The notes beneath the pieces are model-generated. The model made no database searches and had not been told where the DNA came from. It saw only the letters and a list, made by a program, of their open reading frames with translations. A DNA stretch of 64,000 bases from Janthinobacterium silvisoli (GTDB taxonomy: Bacteria > Pseudomonadota > Gammaproteobacteria > Burkholderiales > Burkholderiaceae_D): assembly GCF_014200725.1 (NCBI RefSeq), contig NZ_JACHCL010000003.1, positions 496,001 to 560,000 on the forward strand. Reading direction: 5' to 3'. Both the position numbers and the translations under genes were made by a program. Positions 44,660-55,715 of the stretch are shown piece by piece; position 1 is the first letter of the stretch, and each line of letters opens with the position of its first letter.

Positions 44660-45892
44660 TCATTGTGCTCCCTGCAGTGTGTGTTGCAGCCAGGCGCCCA
44701 GCTGCGCGCGTTCGGCTTCCGTCATGTTCGTCAGGTTCCCGATCGGCATGGCTTTGAGCTCAATCGCCTGCTTGTAGATTTGCGCCGCATGCTGGCGTAT
44801 CAGCGGTTCGCTATCGAGCATGATACCGGATGGCGCGGTCGCAAAACCGGGCTGCGTCGGATGCGCCGAGTGGCAGGTGGCGCAACGCTGCGTGATAATA
44901 GCCTGGGCCGCCACAAACTGCGAGGCCGCGTCCGACGCGGGCGTCGCCGCCACCGGCGCCGGTGCTTTCGGCGCAATCGCTATAGCCACCGCTACCAGCA
45001 ATGCCACGCCGATGACGGGATAGTGCCACTCAACACGTCCCTTGTGGCGCAGGTTGAAAAAGTGGCGAATGAACACACCGGCCGCCATGATCATGGCTAG
45101 CACCAGCCAGGCGTGGTCATTCCGATAGGTCATCGCATAGTGGTTGCTGATCATGATGAACAGTACCGGCAAGGTAAAATAATTGTTATGCACGCTGCGC
45201 TGCTTGGCCTTCTGGCCATGGCGCGGATCGGGCAGTTTGCCGGCCGCCATGGCTTCAACCATCTTGCGCTGGCCGGGAATGATCAGCATCAGCACATTAG
45301 CCACCATGATGGTGCCTATCATGGCGCCAACATGGATGTAGGCGGCGCGCCCGCTCAGCAAATGCGTCAGCACATACGCAGCGCCGACGATCAGGGCAAA
45401 CACTGTCACCCCAAACCACAATTCATGTTTGGCCAGCGGCGAGCGGCACAGCAGGTCGTACACGGTCCAGCCGACGACAAGCGTGGCGATGCCGATGCCG
45501 ATAGCCTGGCCGCTGCTGATATCGGCCACGGATTTATCGATCATCATGGCTTGCGCATTGAAGTAATACGCGATGGTCAAGAGCGCAATGCCCGACAGCC
45601 AGGTGGTGTAGGCTTCCCATTTGAACCAGTGCAGTTCCTTGGGTAGTTCGGCTGGCGCCACCAGATATTTTTGCGGATTATAAAAACCGCCACCGTGCAC
45701 AGCCCATAGCTCGCCCGAAACGCCCTTCTTCGCCAGGTCGGAACCGGGCGCCGGCGGGCGGATCGAATTATCGAGCCAGACAAAATAAAACGAGGCGCCT
45801 ATCCAGGCGATGCCCGTGATGACGTGCAACCAGCGCACGATCAGGTTCAGCCATTCCAGGCCATAGGGAATCAGATAGGCAAAGACTTCCAT
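44660..45892 (-). CDS. puuD: Membrane urate hydroxylase PuuD with C-terminal cytochrome c domain
   Basis: The 410-residue protein begins MEVFAYLIPYGLEWLNLIVRWLHVITGIAWIG, with eight membrane helices to about residue 300 and a C-terminal cytochrome c domain with CATCH haem site at about residues 332-336. PuuD oxidises urate to 5-hydroxyisourate, replacing soluble uricase. The start at 45892 has AAGGAA upstream; the frame runs on into the regulator gene but that part is not coding. Divergent from a LysR gene, with M20 hydrolase downstream. Confidence 0.93.
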   Translation of the reverse strand: MEVFAYLIPYGLEWLNLIVRWLHVITGIAWIGASFYFVWLDNSIRPPAPGSDLAKKGVSGELWAVHGGGFYNPQKYLVAPAELPKELHWFKWEAYTTWLSGIALLTIAYYFNAQAMMIDKSVADISSGQAIGIGIATLVVGWTVYDLLCRSPLAKHELWFGVTVFALIVGAAYVLTHLLSGRAAYIHVGAMIGTIMVANVLMLIIPGQRKMVEAMAAGKLPDPRHGQKAKQRSVHNNYFTLPVLFIMISNHYAMTYRNDHAWLVLAMIMAAGVFIRHFFNLRHKGRVEWHYPVIGVALLVAVAIAIAPKAPAPVAATPASDAASQFVAAQAIITQRCATCHSAHPTQPGFATAPSGIMLDSEPLIRQHAAQIYKQAIELKAMPIGNLTNMTEAERAQLGAWLQHTLQGAQ

Positions 45893-46078
45893 ACATTTCC
45901 TTGAATGAGGCAGTAAGTGAAGCAGTAAGCGGCGAGCGCTGACCGGTGAGCGCACTGTCAACACTGTTGCGCCAGTGTCCACAAGATAAACCGATTCACG
46001 TCCCATCACATGAAAAATGCCGTATATTTGACATATCCGTATCCATATACCACCGCAGTACAACCAAGCCGCCGCCAC

Positions 46079-47017
46079 ATGTCCAGCCTGCCGCAACACC
46101 TCGACCTGCACCTGATCCGCATCCTGTATCTGCTGCTGGTGGAAAAAAACGTGTCGCGCGTGGCGCTCAAGCTGAACCAGCCGCAGCCCTCGATTTCCGC
46201 CTCGCTGCGCAAGCTGCGCGAACTGACGGGCGATCCGCTGCTGGTGCGCGGCGCGCGCGGCATGGTGCCCACCCAGCATGGTGAAAGCCTGCTCAATCCG
46301 GCCAAGCGCATCCTCGACCAGACGGAAAGCCTGTTCGTCAAGAAGACGCCGTTCGTGGCGCAGGACGAAGCGCGCACTTTTCATATCGCCGCACCCGACT
46401 ATCTCGATAGCCAGTTCCTGCCGAACGTGGTGGCGCTGTTGCGGCGCGGTTCGCCCAGAAGCCGTGTGGTGCTGCATAGCCTGGGGCCGGGCATCGACCA
46501 TATCCGCCAATTGTCCGACGGTGGCCTGGACCTGGTGATCGCCAACTGGGATGAACCGCCGGCCCATCTGCATATCTCCAAGCTGTTCGAAGACCCCATC
46601 ATCTGCGCCATGCATGCTGAAACGGCCTACGCGCGGCGCACGGCCAGCGACGCCATGACCCTGGACGACTATCTGAGCCTGCCCCATGTGGCGCCCTCGC
46701 CCATGATGCCTGGCTACCACGGCGTGATCGACTCCTTCCTGGAACGGCAAAACCTGCAGCGCAACGTGGTGGTGGAATCGGCCTATTTCGGCCTGATCCC
46801 CTATATGCTGACGCAGACTGACCTGGTACTGACGACGGGCCGCCAGTTTATGCGCTTCTATGAAAAGAGCCTGGCGCTGAAAAGCTATACGGTGCCGCTG
46901 AAATTTCCGCCGATGCGCTTTTACCAGCTGTGGCACCAGCGCGTGCACCAGGCGCCCGAACATAAATGGCTGCGCGACCAGGTCACGGCGGCCGCCAAGG
47001 CACTGGTGCAGCGATAG
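46079..47017 (+). CDS. LysR-family regulator, probably of purine catabolism
   Basis: The 312-residue regulator from ATG 46079 has helix-turn-helix LLLVEKNVSRVALKLNQPQPSISASLRKLRELTGDPLLVR and an effector-binding C-terminal domain. An upstream ATG at 46010 would add 23 residues with low complexity; the family start fits 46079 better. It lies divergent from puuD and 88 bases upstream of the UraD-AllC gene, so it probably controls both sides. Confidence 0.85.
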   Translation: MSSLPQHLDLHLIRILYLLLVEKNVSRVALKLNQPQPSISASLRKLRELTGDPLLVRGARGMVPTQHGESLLNPAKRILDQTESLFVKKTPFVAQDEARTFHIAAPDYLDSQFLPNVVALLRRGSPRSRVVLHSLGPGIDHIRQLSDGGLDLVIANWDEPPAHLHISKLFEDPIICAMHAETAYARRTASDAMTLDDYLSLPHVAPSPMMPGYHGVIDSFLERQNLQRNVVVESAYFGLIPYMLTQTDLVLTTGRQFMRFYEKSLALKSYTVPLKFPPMRFYQLWHQRVHQAPEHKWLRDQVTAAAKALVQR

Positions 47018-47105
47018 GCATTATGCGCGCATGCATATAATGCAAGCATGGCCGGAACGCTATCATCACTGCTTGCATGATGGGATAAGCACGATGGAGA
47101 CAAGC

Positions 47106-48863
47106 ATGACGACACTTTCAGACTTGAACAGCAGCAGCGACATCGGCTTCGTCGATCTGCTGCACGGCATTTATGAACACTCGCCCTGGATCGCCCAGCG
47201 CGCGGCGGCAGCACGGCCCTTCGGCAGCATCACCGCCCTAAAACGCGCCTTGCAGAACGTACTGGCGCAAGCCTCGCCTGCCGAACAGTTGGGCCTGATA
47301 CGCGCCCACCCCGAACTGGCAGGCAAGGCCGCCATCGCCGGCCAGCTGACGGCGGAATCCACGCGCGAGCAAGCCAGGTCCGGGCTGAACCTGTGCAGTC
47401 CCGAAGAATTCTCTACACTGCAGCGCCTCAATAGCGACTACAACGCAAAATTCGGCTTCCCCTTTATCCTGGCCGTCAAAGGTCCGACCGGCGCCGGCCT
47501 GACGCGCCAGGAGATTATCACCACCTTTGCGCGGCGCCTGAAAAACCGCCGCGCAGATGAACTGGCCGAGTCGCTGCGGCAAATCAAGCGCATCGCCGAA
47601 CTGCGGCTGAACGATTTGCTCGACGTGCGCCTGGTTTTCGGCCCCGCCATCATGCAGCATGCGGAAACCCTGGCTAGCTGGAGCGACAGTGCTTATAACC
47701 TCACCTGCGCCTATATGACGCCGGCCCATCGCCAGACGGCCGATCAACTGGCCGAGTGGATGCGGGAAGCCGGCATGCAGGTGCATATCGACGCGGTGGG
47801 CAATGTGGTCGGGCGCTATCTGTCTGACGAGCCGGGCGCGAAAAGCCTGATGACGGGCTCCCATTACGACACCGTGCGCAATGGCGGCAAATACGATGGC
47901 CGCCTGGGTATCCTGCTGCCAATCGCCGTCGCGCGCCATCTGCATCAGCGCGGCGAAAAACTACCGTTTCACTTCGAGGTCGTGGCGTTCGCCGAAGAGG
48001 AAGGCGTGCGTTTCAAGAGCACTTTCCTGGGCAGCACGGCCGTCACGGGCAAGTTCGACCTGTCGCTGCTGGAACAGCGTGACGCCGAGGGCGTGAGCAT
48101 GCGCGATGCACTATCCGCCGCCGGCCACGACGCGACCGCTATCGCCGCCATCGCACGCGATCCGGCCGACCTGCTCGGCTATGTGGAAGTGCATATCGAG
48201 CAGGGCCCCGTGCTGCTGGAACGCGATCACCCGCTGGGCATCGTCACGGCCATCGCGGGCAGTTCGCGCTACCTGCTGAAGCTGGGTGGCCTGGCCAGCC
48301 ATGCGGGCACCACGCCGATGGGCATGCGCCGCGATGCGGCCAGTGCAGCGGCCGAAATCATCCTGCTGGTGGAACAGCGCTGCAGCCAGGGCGAGGCGCT
48401 GGTGGGCACCGTGGGCCAGCTGCACGTGCCCAACGGTTCCGTCAATGTGATCGCTGGCGCCTGCCAGTTGTCGCTCGATATACGCGCAGCCAGCGATAGT
48501 GTACGCCAGGCCGCCGTGGACGATATCCTCGATGGCGTGGCAGCCATTTGCGCGCGGCGCCAGATCGATGTGGACATCGAGCTGCTGCTATCGGCCAGCG
48601 CGGCGCCGTGCGCACCGTGGCTGATGGCGCAACTTGGCGAGGCGGTGGAATCGGTGGGTCTGGAACCCTATCGCTTGTTGTCTGGCGCCGGCCACGACGC
48701 CATGGCCATGGCCTCCATCACCGACGTGGCCATGCTGTTTACCCGCTGCGGCAATGGCGGCATCAGCCACAATCCACTGGAAACCATGACAGCCGACGAC
48801 GCCGATATCGCCGCCCACGCACTGCTGGCCTTCTTGCGACAGTTCCAGCCCAAGGCCACATAA
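47106..48863 (+). CDS. UraD-AllC fusion: OHCU decarboxylase and allantoate amidohydrolase
   Basis: Two enzymes are fused in 585 residues. About 1-160 is 2-oxo-4-hydroxy-4-carboxy-5-ureidoimidazoline decarboxylase (IRAHPELAGKAA with the catalytic His; LNSDYNAKFGFPFILAVKG). About 175-585 is an M20 allantoate amidohydrolase (GSHYDTVRNGGKYDG, FAEEEGVRF, VHIEQGP, SGAGHDAMAM, GISHNPLE). The start at 47106 follows GGAG. The HIU hydrolase and allantoinase that would link the two activities are not in the window. Confidence 0.92.
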   Translation: MTTLSDLNSSSDIGFVDLLHGIYEHSPWIAQRAAAARPFGSITALKRALQNVLAQASPAEQLGLIRAHPELAGKAAIAGQLTAESTREQARSGLNLCSPEEFSTLQRLNSDYNAKFGFPFILAVKGPTGAGLTRQEIITTFARRLKNRRADELAESLRQIKRIAELRLNDLLDVRLVFGPAIMQHAETLASWSDSAYNLTCAYMTPAHRQTADQLAEWMREAGMQVHIDAVGNVVGRYLSDEPGAKSLMTGSHYDTVRNGGKYDGRLGILLPIAVARHLHQRGEKLPFHFEVVAFAEEEGVRFKSTFLGSTAVTGKFDLSLLEQRDAEGVSMRDALSAAGHDATAIAAIARDPADLLGYVEVHIEQGPVLLERDHPLGIVTAIAGSSRYLLKLGGLASHAGTTPMGMRRDAASAAAEIILLVEQRCSQGEALVGTVGQLHVPNGSVNVIAGACQLSLDIRAASDSVRQAAVDDILDGVAAICARRQIDVDIELLLSASAAPCAPWLMAQLGEAVESVGLEPYRLLSGAGHDAMAMASITDVAMLFTRCGNGGISHNPLETMTADDADIAAHALLAFLRQFQPKAT

Positions 48864-48864
48864 C

Positions 48865-50148
48865 ATGGCGAACGAAGACAAGGCCGCCGAACTGCGCCGC
48901 AGCAAGCGGCTGGCCCTGTTTTTCCTGCTGGCGGCAGGCGCCGTCTTTATCGTCACGGCCTTTTTGCCGCGCAGCCTGTGGACCGACGGCTTGAAAGCCG
49001 TGTCGGAAGCGGCCATGGTGGGTGCGCTGGCTGACTGGTTCGCCGTCACCGCCCTGTTCCGCACCATACCGATCCCATTCATTTCACGCCATACGAATAT
49101 CATCCCGCGGGGAAAAGACAGGATCGCCGTCAACCTGGCCAGCTTCGTCAAGGAAAAATTCCTCGACACGGACTCGCTGGTGACGCTGATCGCCAAATAT
49201 GATCCGGCCAAAATGATAGGGGAATGGCTGGCGGCGCCGGCCAATGCCGGCCTGCTGGGCGACTACCTGGTGAAGATGCTGTCAGCCGCGCTGGACATGA
49301 CGGACGACGCGCGCATACGCCCCTTCATCAAAAAGGCTTTCGATGAGGCGCTGTCGAATGTGGATCTGTCGCAGTCGACGGGGGCGATCCTGGAAACCCT
49401 GACGGCCAACGGCCGCCACCAGGACTTGCTGGACGAGGCCATCGCCAAGCTGGTGGCCGTGCTGCGCGAACCGGATAGCCGCGAACTGATCGCCGACAGT
49501 ATCGTCCATTGGCTCAAGACGGAACACCCGCGCAAGGAAAAAGTGCTGCCGACATCGTGGTTGGGCGAACACGGTGCGGAACTGATCGCCAGCGCGTTAG
49601 ATAGCAGCATGCGGCGCATCGCGCAAGATCCCGAGCACCAGTTGCGGCACAAGATAGACGCATCGGTGCACAAGCTGATCCAACGCCTGAAAACCGACCC
49701 GGTATTTCTCGCCAGGGGCGAAGCGCTGCGCGAGCATATCAGGAATGATGTCGTACTCACTTCCTATGTGCATGGCCTGTGGGAGCAATTGCGCGACTGG
49801 CTGAAACAAGACCTCGTAGACAACGACTCGATGCTGCATGCGAAGGTGGCCGCCATGGGGGGCTGGCTGGGCCAGGAGCTGGCACAGAATCCGCAACTGC
49901 GCGACTCGCTCAATGAACGCTTGCAGGAGGCGGCGCGCGCGATGGCGCCCGACTTCGCCCTGTTCCTGACGCGCCATATCGGCGACACGGTGAAAAACTG
50001 GGACCCGCAAGACCTGTCGCGCCAGATCGAACTGCAGATCGGCAAAGACCTGCAATTCATCCGCATCAACGGCACCATCGTGGGCGGCATCATCGGCCTG
50101 CTGCTGTTTGCCTGTACACAGCTGACTGCCGCCCTGCGCGCCCTTTAA
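48865..50148 (+). CDS. DUF445 membrane-associated protein
   Basis: The 427-residue protein has an N-terminal helix (LALFFLLAAGAVFIVTAFLP), a DUF445 body (VGALADWFAVTALFRTIPIPFISRHTNIIPRGKDRIA) and a C-terminal helix (GGIIGLLLFACTQLTAAL). The middle is alpha-helical, with possible coiled coils. It starts one base after the UraD-AllC stop, so it may be co-transcribed. Function is unknown. Its stop abuts the stop of the converging pydC-like gene with no space between. Confidence 0.85.
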   Translation: MANEDKAAELRRSKRLALFFLLAAGAVFIVTAFLPRSLWTDGLKAVSEAAMVGALADWFAVTALFRTIPIPFISRHTNIIPRGKDRIAVNLASFVKEKFLDTDSLVTLIAKYDPAKMIGEWLAAPANAGLLGDYLVKMLSAALDMTDDARIRPFIKKAFDEALSNVDLSQSTGAILETLTANGRHQDLLDEAIAKLVAVLREPDSRELIADSIVHWLKTEHPRKEKVLPTSWLGEHGAELIASALDSSMRRIAQDPEHQLRHKIDASVHKLIQRLKTDPVFLARGEALREHIRNDVVLTSYVHGLWEQLRDWLKQDLVDNDSMLHAKVAAMGGWLGQELAQNPQLRDSLNERLQEAARAMAPDFALFLTRHIGDTVKNWDPQDLSRQIELQIGKDLQFIRINGTIVGGIIGLLLFACTQLTAALRAL

Positions 50149-51384
50149 TTACACCGCGACGGCGCGCTCCAGCATGGCATGTAACAGCACATTGCATCCT
50201 GCCTCCAGGTGCTCCGGTTTCGCATCCTCGATTTCATTGTGGCTGATGCCATCCTTGCAGGGCACGAAGATCATGCCCGCCGGCGCCAGCCGGGCCGCAT
50301 AGATGGCGTCGTGACCGGCGCCGGACACCACATCCATCACCGAGTAACCCAACTTGGCCGTGGCGTTGCGCACGGCGCCCACGCAATCGGGATGGAAGGG
50401 GCAAGGCGGATAATAAGATACCCGTTCCAGCGTAATGCCCAGGCCCGTCCTGTCGCGCGTGGCATCGATAAAGGCCGTGATTTCGCCATGCATGATGTTG
50501 AGCAGTTCATCGTTCACATTGCGCAGGTCGATGCTGAACTTGACTTCACCGGGGATCACGTTGCGGCTGTTCGGGAACACCTGCACCATGCCCACCGTGC
50601 CGCGCCCGTACGGCGGGTAGCGGTTGGCGATGGCGACGACCTCCTGCATGATGGTGGTGGCCACCTGCAGCGCATCCCTGCGCAAGCCCATGGGCGTGGG
50701 GCCGGCATGCGCTTCCATGCCCGTTACCACGCAGTCGTACCACGACAAGCCCATCACGGCCGGCACCACGCCGATGACTTTATTGGCGTCTTCCAGCACG
50801 GGACCCTGTTCGATATGCGTTTCAAAGTAGGCGCCGATCGGGTGGTCGCCCGGTACCTGCTCGCCTTTGTAGCCGATGCGCGCCAGCTCTTCGCCCACCG
50901 TCTTGCCTTCCGTGTCTTTCGCTGCATACGCCGTTTCCAGGGAAAAAGCGCCGCAAAATACGCCCGAGCCCATCATCACGGGCACGAAGCGCGAGCCTTC
51001 TTCATTGGTCCAGAAAGCCACTTCGATCGGCGCCTGCGTCTTGATCTTCAAATCGTTCAGGGTGCGCACCACTTCCAGGCCGGCCAGCACGCCGTAATTG
51101 CCATCGAACTTGCCGCCCGTGGGCTGGGTGTCGATATGGCTGCCCGTCATCACGGGCGGCAAGGAATTGTCGACGCCATCGCGGCGCATGAAGACATTGC
51201 CGATCTGGTCGATGGTAATGCTCATGCCTGCTTCCCGGCCCCAGCCCACCACCAGGTCGCGCCCCTGCTTGTCGAGGTCCGTCAGGGCCAGGCGCTTGAC
51301 GCCGCCCTTGGCCGTGGCGCCTATCTGCGCCAGTTCCATCAGCGCTGCCCACAGCCGTTCACCGTTGATGCGTAGTTCACTCAT
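50149..51384 (-). CDS. hyuC: Beta-ureidopropionase / N-carbamoyl-amino-acid hydrolase
   Basis: This M20-family, Zn-dependent amidohydrolase of 411 residues has the dinuclear ligand blocks GSHIDTQPTGGKFDG, NEEGSRF, HIEQGPVLE and SGAGHDAIYAA. In this operon it should hydrolyse N-carbamoyl-beta-alanine to beta-alanine, CO2 and ammonia, the third step of the reductive pyrimidine pathway. It is the last gene, 12 bases after the dihydropyrimidinase. Confidence 0.92.
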   Translation of the reverse strand: MSELRINGERLWAALMELAQIGATAKGGVKRLALTDLDKQGRDLVVGWGREAGMSITIDQIGNVFMRRDGVDNSLPPVMTGSHIDTQPTGGKFDGNYGVLAGLEVVRTLNDLKIKTQAPIEVAFWTNEEGSRFVPVMMGSGVFCGAFSLETAYAAKDTEGKTVGEELARIGYKGEQVPGDHPIGAYFETHIEQGPVLEDANKVIGVVPAVMGLSWYDCVVTGMEAHAGPTPMGLRRDALQVATTIMQEVVAIANRYPPYGRGTVGMVQVFPNSRNVIPGEVKFSIDLRNVNDELLNIMHGEITAFIDATRDRTGLGITLERVSYYPPCPFHPDCVGAVRNATAKLGYSVMDVVSGAGHDAIYAARLAPAGMIFVPCKDGISHNEIEDAKPEHLEAGCNVLLHAMLERAVAV

Positions 51385-51396
51385 TGTGTTCTCCTG

Positions 51397-52812
<1,416 letters not shown>

Positions 52813-54309
52813 TCAAGCCAGTGGTGCGTGCTGCACGTGCGCCGCTGCCTTACCCTTCATCATGACGCCGTAGACGACTGCGGCGATGGCCACGCCCACG
52901 AACCAGGCGTAGGTGTACAGCGTCTTGAAACCTTCCGCCACGTCGGTGAAAGTAGCGGGGAAAGCGGCGTTCAAAAATCCCGGGATATTCGGCAGCACGG
53001 CGATCACGAACGCGGCAATGGCCGCCATATTCCAGCCATTGCCATACGAGTACAGGCCATCGTCGCGGTACAGCTGCGCCACGTCGAGGCGCGTCTTGCG
53101 GATAAAGTAGTAGTCGACGATCAGGATGCCGGCGATAGGCCCCAACAGTGCCGAATAGCCGATCAACCAGGTAAAGATATAGCCCTGGGTAGATTCCAGC
53201 ACCTTCCACGGCATCATCACGATGGCAATCGAGGCCGTGATATAGCCGCCCATCTTGTACGAAATCTGCTTGGGCGCCAGCGAAGAAAAGTCATATGCCG
53301 GCCCCACCAGATTCGCCGCCAGGTTGACGCTGACGGTATCGATCAAGAGAATGATCAGCGCGATCAGCACGGCGGCGCCCGTCATGCGGCTGGCCAGGTC
53401 GACCGGGTCCCAGATGGCTTTGCCGAACATCACCACCGAGCCTGCCGTGACGATCACGGCCAGCATGGCCAGCAAGCCCATGGGCACGGGCAAGCCGATC
53501 GACTGGCCGATCACCTGGTCGCGCTGCGTCTTGGCGAAGCGGGTGAAGTCGGGAATATTCAGCGCCAAAGTGGCCCAGAAACCCACCATGGCGGTCAACG
53601 ATGGCCAGAAGACACTCCAGAACTGGCCGGCTTTTTTACCACCGGGGATGAATTGCGATGGCTGGTCCAGCAGCGCGTTCACGCCGCCGGCCCGCGTATG
53701 CACCCAGTACAGCAGCACAAAACAGATGAGAATCTTCAATGGTGCCGTATAGGTTTCCAGCTTGCGGATCGCTTCCATGCCATGCAGGATGTAATAGAAC
53801 TGGATGGCCCAGAAAGCCAGGAAACATAGCAACTGGCTACCGTTGATGCCCAGGCCCGCGATCTTGTCGCCGCCCAGTTCATGGCCCGCCAATACGCCCA
53901 TCAAGGTGTAGATCATCTGGCCGCCGAACCAGGTCTGGATGCCATACCAGCCGCAGGCGACGATGGCGCGCATCAAAGCTGGCAAACGGGCGCCGGTAGT
54001 GCCGAACGAGGAGCGTGCCAGCACTGCATACGGGATGCCGTATTTTGTGCCTGCGTGACCGATCAGCAGCATGGGCAGCAGCACGATGGCGTTGGCAAGG
54101 AACACCGTGAGCACCGCCTGGTAACCGGACATGCCGCTGTCGATCAGACTGGCCGACAAGGTGTAGGCCGGGATGCACATCACCATGCCGACCCACAGGG
54201 CGGCGAAGTGATACCAGCGCCAGGTGCGCTGCGCGGCCGTGGTGGGGGCCAGATCTTCATTCCACAGCTGCGTGTTGCCAGAGTAGTCGTGGTTCACAGG
54301 TTGCTCCAT
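52813..54309 (-). CDS. NCS1-family nucleobase:cation symporter
   Basis: The 498-residue permease has about 12 helices and NCS1 features (WNEDLAPTTAAQRTWRWYHFAALWVGM at the start; WYGIQTWFGGQ in helix 3-4). Its place between preA and the dihydropyrimidinase suggests uptake of uracil, thymine or dihydropyrimidines. A 125-base gap separates it from preA, containing two small inverted repeats, so it may have an internal promoter or regulated translation. Confidence 0.92.
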   Translation of the reverse strand: MEQPVNHDYSGNTQLWNEDLAPTTAAQRTWRWYHFAALWVGMVMCIPAYTLSASLIDSGMSGYQAVLTVFLANAIVLLPMLLIGHAGTKYGIPYAVLARSSFGTTGARLPALMRAIVACGWYGIQTWFGGQMIYTLMGVLAGHELGGDKIAGLGINGSQLLCFLAFWAIQFYYILHGMEAIRKLETYTAPLKILICFVLLYWVHTRAGGVNALLDQPSQFIPGGKKAGQFWSVFWPSLTAMVGFWATLALNIPDFTRFAKTQRDQVIGQSIGLPVPMGLLAMLAVIVTAGSVVMFGKAIWDPVDLASRMTGAAVLIALIILLIDTVSVNLAANLVGPAYDFSSLAPKQISYKMGGYITASIAIVMMPWKVLESTQGYIFTWLIGYSALLGPIAGILIVDYYFIRKTRLDVAQLYRDDGLYSYGNGWNMAAIAAFVIAVLPNIPGFLNAAFPATFTDVAEGFKTLYTYAWFVGVAIAAVVYGVMMKGKAAAHVQHAPLA

Positions 54310-54320
54310 CGGTTAGACCG

Positions 54321-54340
54321 CTGGCGCGCCAAGGCGCCAG
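54321..54340 (-). promoter_or_regulatory. Hairpin just upstream of the NCS1 start
   Basis: CTGGCGC and GCGCCAG pair as a 7-bp GC-rich stem with a 6-base loop, ending 12 bases before the NCS1 start codon. No ordinary Shine-Dalgarno is visible, so the stem may influence translation. Confidence 0.35.
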
Positions 54341-54400
54341 GGATACGGCAGTGGAAACGGCTCGGCTAGTCGGTCTAGCTTACTGCAAAGTCGGGCCGCT

Positions 54401-54416
54401 GTTTATAAAAATAAAC
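54401..54416. repeat. AT-rich inverted repeat between preA and NCS1 permease genes
   Basis: GTTTAT-AAAA-ATAAAC is a perfect short palindrome in the 125-base gap. It could be a regulator site or part of an internal promoter; its role is not known. Confidence 0.35.
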
Positions 54417-54434
54417 GCACGCAATAACCGTGCC

Positions 54435-55715
54435 CTATGCCGTCTCCGCCACAGCTCTTGGATTCCTCGGGTCCTGCGTCCAGTTCATGTACGGCTTGCC
54501 CGTGGTCTGCGGCACCATCGTGATGCAGCCTTGCACCGGACAGGTGATTTCGCACAGATTGCAGCCCACGCATTCATCCTTGATGACTTCATAGCTGCGC
54601 GTGCCAGCAGCATCGATCAGCTGGGCGATGGCCTGGTGCGAGGTGTCTTCACAAGCCACGTAGCACTTGCCGCATTTGATGCAGTCGTCCTGGTTGATCT
54701 GCGCAATCACCTGGTAATTCATATCCAGGTATTTCCAGTCCGTCGTGTTGGCCACGGCCTTGCCGGAAAAGTCGCTGATGCGCTCATAACCCTTTTCATC
54801 CATCCAGCGCGACAAGCCATCCTTCATCTCTTCGACGATGCGGAAACCATGCAGCATGGCGGCCGTACAAACTTGTACGCAGCCGGCGCCCAGGGCGATG
54901 AATTCGGCCGCGTCGCGCCAGTTACCGATGCCGCCGATGCCGGAAATGGGCAAGCCGCGCGTCTGCGGATCGCGGGCGATTTCGGCCACCATGTTCAGCG
55001 CGATCGGCTTGACGGCAGAACCGCAATAACCGCCATGCGTGCTGGCGCCGCCGACGATGGGCAGCGCCACCATGCGGTCCAGGTCCAGGGAGGTGATCGA
55101 GTTGATGGTGTTGATCAGCGAGACGGCGTCTGCCCCACCCGCCTTGGCAGCACGGGCCGGCATGCGCACGTCAGTGATATTGGGGGTAAGCTTGACGATG
55201 ACGGGCAGGCGGCTGTATTTCTTGCACCAGGCGGTGACCATCTGCACGTACTCGGGCACCTGGCCCACGGCGGCGCCCATGCCCCGCTCCGGCATGCCGT
55301 GCGGGCAGCCGAAATTGAGCTCGATGCCATCGGCGCCCGTGGCCTCCACCTTCGGCAGAATGTCGGCCCAATAGTGTTCTTCGCAAGGCAGCATCAAGGA
55401 GACGATCATGGCGCGGTCAGGCCAGTCCTTTTTCACTTGCGTGATTTCGCGCAGATTGATTTCCAGAGAACGGTCGGTAATGAGCTCGATATTATTGAAG
55501 CCCACCACCTCGCGGTTCTTGCCATACAGGGCGGAATAGCGCGACGAGACATTCACGGCGGCCGGGTCTTCGCCCAGGGTTTTCCATACCACGCCGCCCC
55601 AACCCGCCTCGAAAGCGCGCACCACGTTATAGGCCTTGTCGGTCGGCGGCGCAGACGCCAGCCAGAAGGGATTGGGCGACTTGATGCCGCAAAATTCGAT
55701 GCTGAGATCAGCCAT
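54435..55715 (-). CDS. preA: NAD-dependent dihydropyrimidine dehydrogenase, subunit PreA
   Basis: This 426-residue subunit reduces uracil or thymine at an FMN site. The N-terminal dihydroorotate-dehydrogenase-like barrel (IEFCGIKSPNPFWLASAPPTDK; ELNFGCPHGMPERGMG) is followed by two 4Fe-4S motifs, CIKCGKCYVACED and CVGCNLCEITCPVQGC, at about residues 340-400. It is coupled to preT by a one-base overlap (TAATG). First enzyme pair of the reductive pyrimidine pathway. Confidence 0.95.
   Translation of the reverse strand: MADLSIEFCGIKSPNPFWLASAPPTDKAYNVVRAFEAGWGGVVWKTLGEDPAAVNVSSRYSALYGKNREVVGFNNIELITDRSLEINLREITQVKKDWPDRAMIVSLMLPCEEHYWADILPKVEATGADGIELNFGCPHGMPERGMGAAVGQVPEYVQMVTAWCKKYSRLPVIVKLTPNITDVRMPARAAKAGGADAVSLINTINSITSLDLDRMVALPIVGGASTHGGYCGSAVKPIALNMVAEIARDPQTRGLPISGIGGIGNWRDAAEFIALGAGCVQVCTAAMLHGFRIVEEMKDGLSRWMDEKGYERISDFSGKAVANTTDWKYLDMNYQVIAQINQDDCIKCGKCYVACEDTSHQAIAQLIDAAGTRSYEVIKDECVGCNLCEITCPVQGCITMVPQTTGKPYMNWTQDPRNPRAVAETA

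Noticed and set aside
45893-46963. Open continuation of the puuD frame to 46963, which would give a 767-residue protein
   Set aside because: The extra part lies antisense to the LysR gene, has His/Gln-rich shadow composition, and the true PuuD N-terminus with a ribosome site is at 45892.
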